From Lytechinus pictus (lineage: Eukaryota; Echinodermata; Echinoidea; Temnopleuroida; Toxopneustidae), in contig NC_087254.1 of NCBI RefSeq assembly GCF_037042905.1, forward strand, positions 13,687,103 to 13,751,102: a DNA stretch of 64,000 nucleotides. Direction: 5' to 3'. Positions 36,853 through 47,000 of this stretch are shown in pieces; position 1 is the stretch's first letter, and every line of letters starts with the position of its first letter. The notes beneath the pieces are model-generated. The model worked only from the letters and a program-made list of their open reading frames with translations, was not told the DNA's origin and did no database searches. Position numbers and translations under genes: made by a program.

Positions 36853-39800
36853 ACAAAAAAAGTAAGTCCCTCCTTAAACAAACATCCATAATTTCCGAAC
36901 CAATGCGAGTTTTTAATATATTTTTACATGAGCGTGTAGGTAATATTATAAGCTACCCTCTGAGTAAATGTTATGGACGTATTTTATTTCATGCTTCAGT
37001 GAGCACCGACAGAAGGCAAATTGTCACTTTTCAAAAGTCACAAGCCAAATATCATTACTTTGATTCCACTTTATTGGAACGAATTCCACATTCTCATCAT
37101 GAAAAATAGTCAGAAGGCTTGTAAAAGGTACTTTCTAAAACACGATACAGCTTTTTTGGCTAAATTTCACGGGCGAATAAACACAAGTCCAAATTTGCTA
37201 TAATTGCGTTTTGTACACATTTCTATCGATAAAAATGATCGAATATGATGACAGTTATTTTTGGGAAGAGTATCTTCAACAATATTCGTCGTTTCACGGT
37301 TCAATGAACGTTTTATGAAGACCAAAAATACGATTTTCAAATATCATAGGGAAGTATTGCTTCATTTTGGTAACTGAAGTGATCTTTTCTCAACTGTGTG
37401 TGTTGTGTTCATGACCAATTAACATGCTTTCATAGTAATGATTCAAAGGCGTTTAATTAAATATTCACGCTTGAATGAACATGTGGAATGTGATTAGCTC
37501 TTTTTTACGTTATTGGAAAAAACGCAATTGCTAACTATTGATATCTGTCACAAGCCTCCTTGCATAGTTCATTTGATTTGATTTTCTTGAAAATCCCGAT
37601 GTCTAATGCATCAGTGAGCACACAATATTCGAAAATTATGCAATGAGAAAAAAGTTCAGGACCTTGGCCCCACTCAGTGCCGTATCGAATAAACCCTCAT
37701 TTCACTTTTGTTAAAATTTTGACTTCCTCTCTCATAGACATTGTGTACACTACGGGTGCATATGTTTAAGAATAAGTAACCCCTTATTCAATACGGTGGA
37801 ACTTTTTTTCAAGGCTGTCTTTAGCAATGTCATTTGGCAGTAATGTGTATCAACATATGGGCAGAATTCTGTGCAAAAATTAAATCGATTTGTTTATTTA
37901 AAGGTCAAGTTCACCCCAGAAAAAAGTTGATTTAAATAAATAGAGAAAAATCAAACATGAATAACGCTGAAAACTTCACCAAAATCGGATGTAAAATAAG
38001 AAAGTTATGACATTTTAAAGTTTCGATTATTTTTCAAAAACAGTTCTATGCTCAATTCAGTGATATGTAAATGAGAGAGTTGATGATGTCACTCACTCAC
38101 TTTTTCTTTTGTTTTTTATTGTTTGAATTATATACAATATTTCCATTTTTACGAATTCGACAATTAGGACCCCCTTGCTTGAACCACAAAATGTTGAAAT
38201 AATGGAACTCCACGTGTTCAGGGAGGAATGAAACTGTTTAACATGACAATGACGGGAAAATCAAAATATTTCATATTTCATATAATAAAATACAAAAGAA
38301 ATAGTGAGTGGGTGATGTCATCGGTCCCCTCATTTGCATGCCGAACATGATATGCATATTACTGTTTTGAGAAATTAAGCGAAACTTTAAAATGTTGTAA
38401 CTTTCTTATTTTACATCCGATTTTGATGAAATTTTCAGTGTTATGCTTGTTTGATTTTTCTCTTTCTATTCAAATCAGCTTTTTGTTAGGGTGGACTTGT
38501 CCTTTAAGGATGAGTGAGCACGCATCAAACTGGGAATATGGGCATTTTTAATGTCACAGACTCTTTTTGAAGGGTAATAAAGTGAATAATGGGGGCACAT
38601 TCGGTTTCAAATGTGACTTAATTGCTGTTATTTTTATCATCCATCATTTCTATCACCACACACTTTCCGAACTTTCAACATTATCATGGTTGAGCGAGCA
38701 CATTTGAAAACGTGGGAATGAATACTCGTTATACTGCATAAATGTATTATTTTCCGAGCAATTTCTCAGGATCAGTTGAATTTATGGACAAATCAGTGGT
38801 GGATCCAGAATTTTAAAATGGGGGAGGGGCAGAGTAATTGGGGGAGCCACCAACATTTTCCAATTTTAACATGTTTTAACAAGTTGTAGAGAATACTACC
38901 ATAAACCCCTATGATGATACGTCACAATACACTGTGCTCACTCAACCATAAACATACGATATCAAAATGGTGTATGGAGTGGCTAAATGATGGATAGTTA
39001 AACAACAATAACACCATGAAATTCACCTAAAAAAAACATTTGCCCAACTTTGTATTTACACAATCTGAAAAACGACTCTTGTGACTTTCAAAAATGGTCA
39101 TTTTTAATTCAATCTTTGATTACTCATGCATGACTCAACTGATCAATCTCATTTTCCTCCAGGAGTTGCTTAATGAGTGTAAAAAATCACCTACGAAATA
39201 TCATATCTCAAAATTATTCCGTTCAAAAGTTAAAGCAAATTGATTTAGGGGGGACTTACTTTTTTTGTTGTGTATATATATATATATACATATACATGTG
39301 TGTGTGGATGAGTGTGAGGGTGTGCGTGTATGTGAGTTTGTTTTGTGCGATCGAGCGCCTTTGTAATGCTGATTTATGACTCATGATTTTGCCCCCCCCC
39401 CTCCCCAATCTGAGAAATGGATCGACGCCTCTGCCATACAATAAAATTATAATAAATTTTTACTTGACCTTTTGTAACTTGTACCATTTGTATTGGGGGT
39501 AGGAGTTCTTAGACGCAGAAAAACGGATGAAATTAAATATTATTTACCATATTGACATGATTTTCCGGTATATCCTTCCTCGCATGTACACGTGTAATCC
39601 GATGTGTTAGGGATGTCATTACATAACCCTCCATTGCTGCACGGATCGATGTCACACGCAGCTGTTATATACAAATTAAAGTAAACGGTATTATGTCAAT
39701 TATATTTGAATGAAAATGAAACGGTAAATTTTACTTGGACAATCTTGTTTGAATATTGTTTTTTTTTATGACTGCAAGAAGAGTTCCGATGAGATCATAA

Positions 39801-40947
39801 TTTCCCCTGGGCCTCTATTAGCAATCAGTATTGATGTAAAAAAGAGGTCCAATATTTTACGCATTAATGCAGCATTATTATCGATCACTCAGAGTTTTCG
39901 TATCTTCCACGGGTAAGTGAACCATACACAAGTGTAAGATTATAGATGTAAGTGTTAATGCCATCACCATTACCTTAACTATTATTTGTAATATATAAAT
40001 TTAGAAACGCATACCAGTTTGTAAATCTCACAAAAATTAGAGACGAGGTACTACCAGAAAAAAAAATATTGTGACCGCAGTACTTGCGTCTCAAATTTAA
40101 AACAAACAAAACAAAACAAATTATTTTAAAAAAACAGAATGAAAGTCATTCCTTACATCGTTTAGTCCAACTTTATGCCCATTTAACGGCGAAAAGACTG
40201 CACAACTAAATGAATAAATTACGTACGTGTTAAAATGTTGATGTTGGCAGTTCTACCCATTGCATTCTGCATATTTGGTGTCAGGTTATCAAGCATGAAC
40301 TCGAGTGCATTGCTCCGTTCGGTTTCAGTCACAGGTATGTTGTACGTTATCATTAGATCCAACTTTATACTCCCTGGGCTATTTAGAGGTGATTGAATTC
40401 AAAGTTGAAAAGTGATTGTTGAAAAAGCATGAGAGATCTGTTATCTACTAGAATTTGACTCCACCCCATTTAAGACGCAAATGAGGAACGCTTTCAGTCG
40501 ATTAGTATTAGGCACATTTCGTTGATGCATGTTAATAGCAAATACTACAGAGAAAGTTCTTTTTTTTACCACCCTTGCATTACAATTTCTGGAACTCCTT
40601 TATAGTTACCATCCCAACTACGTGAAGTCCCGTCAATAACCAATAGAAAAAAGTCGTCTTTTTTAATGCTGTATTGTCACAATGACATGCAATTATTTTA
40701 CTGTAATTAAATGGGATGAATGCAATATTGCAAATACTGTGTAATTTGTAGTGACATATCATACGGAATGAAGAATCTGAATTCTTTAAAGTTTTGATGC
40801 ACATTATTGATGAGTAAAATGCATAAGTATCAAATAATTATCATCCATTTCATTATTATCATCACCCCTTTATTTTCCATGCAGCATGCCTGACGAAGGC
40901 ATGATTTGAGTGTAATCCTGCATTTTTTCCTCTAGTATGTATGTATA

Positions 40948-41009
<62 letters not shown>

Positions 41010-44000
41010 TATATATATAGATATATATACATATATATGTGTATGTGTGTTGAGAAAAAAAGTGTGTGTGTGTGTGTGAGGAGGCTTTCAAGAGGCCATG
41101 CCCCCAAACAAAACAGAACAATACGACCAATAAAAAGAGAAAAGGAAAGAATAGAAAAGGCAAATATTGATATAAATTACTTTCATATTATCTCCAATCT
41201 ACCACAAATACATTTTTTGTATTGGAAAGGTCAATCATTTGCCTCAAAATTTCTTCGTTTATTTTTTTCCACATCGAATAATTGTATATTTACCTCACTG
41301 ATAAAATGATGGCTTCTCTGTAATAAATGTCGTTTTGATATGTCGCATCGATCTACAAGAAAAAAAAAATTATTTACAATGCCTCTACAACAAACCGAAA
41401 AAAAATCAAATGATATCCTTTAGAATTATAGTATCTTATTTTCAGAATTCAGACGTTATTAGCGGATATCCTAAAGGTTTGTCATCAAGTAGGTCGATCG
41501 AATACGACCATATTACCTGCCGCTTGCAAACACTGGGGGAACCTGCAGACCTACATTAACTTTTATCCATTGGTTTTTGTTTGTTTAGAAAGTATATCTT
41601 TATTATTATTATTATTATCATTCGTTCCCTAATGAAAATCATGTAAAGGTCGACGATATACCGTGTTTTTCTTAAGATATTCATAATACGTAAATGACCG
41701 TAACCGACAGCTTGTAAGCCACATAAAGCTGGTGTCCAAGTAAAAAATAATCTACAACCCTTCTTGCATTAGTAATAACTTTTATTGGTTTATACTCACC
41801 GAGGAAATGATTTCAGTAGCGAAAGTCACGTAATCGGGAGTCGATTTATCTCCAAGATCTTCAGTGTATGTTCGATCAACGAGGGTTACATTTACCCCAA
41901 TTTCAACAACGCTCGTTTCTTCTGGAATAGTGATACCGATATGAATGACGTTTATTTGAATTGACAGAATGACCGTGGTGATGTTTGAAATTCACATTTA
42001 AATTGCCTTTATCCATAGATTTACAAACAAGGAAAAAACTCAATGCTTAAACTTTATCGATTTCGAAATATATGAGAACGGGGATTGTTTTATCATTATC
42101 CGTGGTTTATTTAAATTTGTATCTTGCAGCCACTGTCTGGTTTGTACAAAGTTTACGTTTAGAAATGATACAAAAATGGCCATGATAATAAACATAAACA
42201 TTAAAATCTATAATAAAATGTCACATGAACAATCAGAAATAACAGTAATCAGAAAAAACACGAAAATCCGTGGAAACTACCATTGATTATAAGTGAAGAT
42301 TGTACTTTGAAATCGGTAAAGTAGCTATAAAAGGTGATCTTAAACTCTCTAGATGGTATTCTGTTAATTAAACCCTAGTCTAAACTAGATTTTAAAACCA
42401 CACTTCTATGGAATGTTGGCTACATAATATTTCATCCATGTTAATTATAACGTACCAATTAATTCAATAAGAAGTGGGGCGCCTCTGGCAGTCTCACCTG
42501 CATTAGAAAACTACTATAAAATAATTATTTACCAAAACACACTTTATGATAATAAAATACTATGTTCATTGACCCTAAATGACATTTTCCCTTGATCATG
42601 TGAGCTAAGACTTGTGCAAGATGATCAGTGATACTTACTCCTATGTCCACATTTCATGAATATATCCATAAACTTTCAAAGTTATGATGGCAATTCAACA
42701 AAAACACAAATATGGCCACAGTTCGTTGACCTTAAATGACCTTTGTCATGCGACCTGAAACTCGCACGGGATGTTCAGTGATACCTGATTACTCTTCATC
42801 TTTTATGAACTAGACCCATAAACTTTCAAAGTTATGATGGTAATTCAACAAATACCCCCAACTTGGCCAAAGTTCATTGACCCTAAATGACCTTTGCCTA
42901 TGGTCATGTGACCTAAATCTCGGGCAGGATATTCAAAAGACCTGAAACTCATACAGGATGTTCAGTAAATCTTATGTCCAAGTTTCATGAACTAGGCCTA
43001 TGTACTTTTTAAGTCACGATGTCATTTCATAAACTTAATATTTTTTCGCCGCCGTCGCGTTTGCGCCGTATAATCGCTCTGCTACGCATGCGAGACAAAA
43101 ATTATGATACTGTTTTTTTTTCTTCTTATGACTGCCAATGTCATTATTTGCTAACTTTTTGCAGCAGGATAAAATAATGTTTAATTTGTGATAAGTTTGA
43201 CAACTGGCACTCCAGTTAACCCAGGTTTAACGAAACCATCTACTGGCGGATCTACTGGGGGAGGGGTTTAAACCCACCACCCCTCCCCCTCCTTGGCTGC
43301 CAAGACAAAAAAAAAGTAGTGGCCTATATTTTGGAGTCAACCCCAAATTAACATCATTTTATAGTGAACCCTTTTTTGGGGCTTGTAAAACAAAATTCTC
43401 GGTAACAAAATGACCTTCATTTGGTAGTGATTTTAGTTTGTATTTTTTTTGGGTATTTTTTTTAACTTGTAGTGAAGCCACCCCCCCCCCCCTTTTTTTT
43501 TGGGGGGGGGGAGGGTGTCAAATGTTTTGGTAAAACCCCATCCTAGGTAAAGCTAGATCCGCCCCTGACCATGGCTATCAGTATATACCACTTTCCGTTT
43601 TTTTAATTTACTTATTTCACGTATGACTGTCCAATAGTAATCATGAATTATTTAAGGATTTGATTACTGACCTGTTGATGTTGTCGTAGGGGATTGCGTT
43701 GTGGTTTCCCAAGACAATTTCGTGGTGGTTTCAGACACTTCAAAGACAGATACAGAGTCATATATAATTTTAAAAGATTTTGAGCAATGTATTGGACATA
43801 TATTGTTGACATATTTCTTTTTCCTAGAAACATTTGGCCGTATCATTATTCTCATTACTCCATTCGATCAAAAAAGACTCAGCGAACGAGATATAGAAGA
43901 GCGTAGAGACCTGGTTGATATGTAATAATTGACAAAAGGAAGATTGTAATAGGGCGTTGATCCATGAATGCAGTGAAAGATGGGCAACAAAATCGGATTA

Positions 44001-47000
44001 ATATTGAATATTTGTTTGACAGAGTAACATCAAGAGCTGCAGCATTTTTATATTAATCATGAATGCTATCCTTGGACAAGGGATCAAAGATATAAAATTT
44101 CACGAAACATGTTTGATTGTAAATTAATATGCAGGAAACTCGAGCAGCTTTGATTTTCATTCATTGTTTCTCTCGTTTTTTCTCAATTCTTACTCGGGGT
44201 CTATGAATCATAAAATAAAGAGTTATTAAACTAACCTCTTGACATAGTTCTGGAAGTCTTGGCTATCGTAGGTCCAGTCGTAGGTGGTTTTGTAGTTGTC
44301 TCCACTGGCGATTCCGTTGTAACCTTGATCGCTTCAAATGCAGCTGCAGAGTCGTCTATCGGTATAAAAACATAGACAGGTTTAAACATGGATATCAGTT
44401 GTAACGATCCCAATATAAGTCATATTCACTATATGTTCATATTTGAGCTTTCGCCTGATTGTTTTTGGAGAAAATGAAAATTATACATTTCTTGAAATTT
44501 TATTGTATGAGGAATTAGAATAACAATGTTTCCATTTGCACCGAGACCGTGACCTACATTGCCACCATCTTGGATTTAAAAATGGCCGCCTAAAACGGGG
44601 TTTTTGACAATATCTCGGCTTCTAAGTAACCTAGAATCATGATGTTTAACACATAAGCCACCATTTCTGAGGTCAAGCAATCTATTGGTATCAAAATAAT
44701 CAACTTTATATAACAAGAAAAATCATTTTCATGATAAATATTTCCATACTCGAACTCACATTAAAGGCCAAATTAAGTGGTGCAAATTAAGTGACCTGAA
44801 CATACCTTACAGTGAGGAAAATGTTAAATCAGTGTGTCATACGTGTTCTTTCTAATCATTTATCATGTGTTTCAAGTTACGTGATCAAGGTCAAAGGTCA
44901 CATAGGGTCACTGAACTTTGACCATGTTGGGGGTATGAACTTGAAATCTTAAACATGCAAGGTTAAGTTTTGAAAGATCATCATAACTTAGAGATGGTAT
45001 AGGAAATAAAGTATCACAGATCGGTTTGCATGAGTTACAAGTCACATGATCAAGGTCAACGTTCATTTAGGGTTAATGCACTTTATTTGACCATGTTATG
45101 ATTTCAGTACTCAAAACTAAACCAATGCTAAGATTTTGATTTTTCAAGCTAGGCCGAATTTAGCAAGTCCCTACACTCTTAAAATGTTGGGCAACATACT
45201 GTCCACACGACAATTGGTCAAAGAAATTATCAAACTCTGGGTAGTTTTCAGCCAATACTGTGTAGTTTTTTACCCAAAGCACACTTTATTGATTTAAAGC
45301 TACCCAGAATTGGATAAAGTTTTTAACAATTGTTGTTTGGACAGTATGTTGTCCGAAATTTTTAAGAGAGCATTCTTTAAAACTTCCATATAATGGTCAT
45401 CAAGTATCAGAAAAATGGATTAATGATTCCAGTTCTTCATGTGAAGGTAAGTGGTCAATTAAAAAGAGATTAGGTTAGATTTTACATTTCAAAAGCATTT
45501 AAATAATCAATCAGTATTAAGTTAAACATAACGAATAACAGGTATCAGGAATTTAGATTACTGGTTCATTGTCAAAGGCCATTTCAGATCTATTAATATG
45601 GATAGGAATGTATATTTTGCTCATTTTCTTTAAACATTTCATTGCAGTTAATAAAACTTGTATAAAATATGGTTTTGGGATATCACAAATATTATGAAAT
45701 GAAAAGGAACTTTTTCAATCAAGGTAAAAGGTAATTTGGGGTCTTTGAACTTTGGATTTAAGATGAATGTAATTTTTTCTCATTTTGAAAAGAATCATTC
45801 ATCTTACATGAAGTTACTTTTTTTTTAATTCAACACTGATGCTATATTGAATCATTAATTGCAAGTAATGCTGCCAGAGGTGTTCCACTTTTTGTTTAAG
45901 TTGAAAACAGTTGACCCAAAAATAACTTTTGAATATTTGGTGACCTGAAATGTAATTCATCGATTTACTTAATATTTTTTTTCATGAAATATGTATTTCC
46001 ACTTCCAAAGATACGATGACACTTCAAAACCTCACCTTTGTTAAGACTTTAAATGTTGATACCACGAACATAATCAAAGTTCAGTGACCCTAAATGATCT
46101 TTGGCCTTGATCATGTGACAGCCTGAAACTCATAGAAGATGATTAGTGATACTTCATTATCAATATCATGCTGTGTAATCAACATTTCAATCTTAACCTA
46201 GGATAATATTTTGAAATGTCATCCTGAAGGTATATGGACATATTTGATTAATATTACAAATAATAGTTATGGAGTATCGCCAAATCGAATGGAATTTTTG
46301 TCACTTAGGGCACTTAATGAAGATTAATGGTCATTTTGGGTCAATAAATTGTTGTCAAGTTATACTAAGTGGAACTCTGACAGATCGCCTGCAGTACACA
46401 ACCACTGTACTTAGTTTTTTTTAATCTTAAAATCCTCCATTTATTTGATAATAAAGTTTATTGACTTGAGACTACCCTTGACCTTGACTTAAAAGTATGC
46501 TTTTCAATTAATATCATTTGTGATATTCAGTACCGATCTCGTACAAGTTTCATATATATTTATTAAGTATTTTTGCAGGCAATTAATAAAATATAAATCT
46601 TATCCAATTTAATTGATCGGGAATGACCTTTGGCCTTATACCAGTAACTTGAAATTATACTCATTTAGTTTCTGATATCTTTTAACCGTTATGTGCATTT
46701 TTATTCTGACTGATTTAAAGATTATGTGTAAAAAATGATATCCTAATCGTTTTAAAATCATTTTAATTGAGTTGACACACGATTGACCGTCGACCTTTAC
46801 CTAGTAACCCCAAAGTCATTCATCGGTTTTGTGATAGGCCTACTTGATGACCATCGTATGAAAGGTAAATTTTAACCTTGGTTAACTTATGTTTTGCAAA
46901 ATCGCAAAATGGTCAAATTGCATTAACCCTAAATGACCTTTGACCTTGATCATGTGACCTGAAACTCATGCGAGATGATTATTGATGGTAATGATAATAG

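Noticed and set aside
36645..37109. A 154-codon frame with a long YI repeat
   Set aside because: It is a translation of the TA microsatellite.
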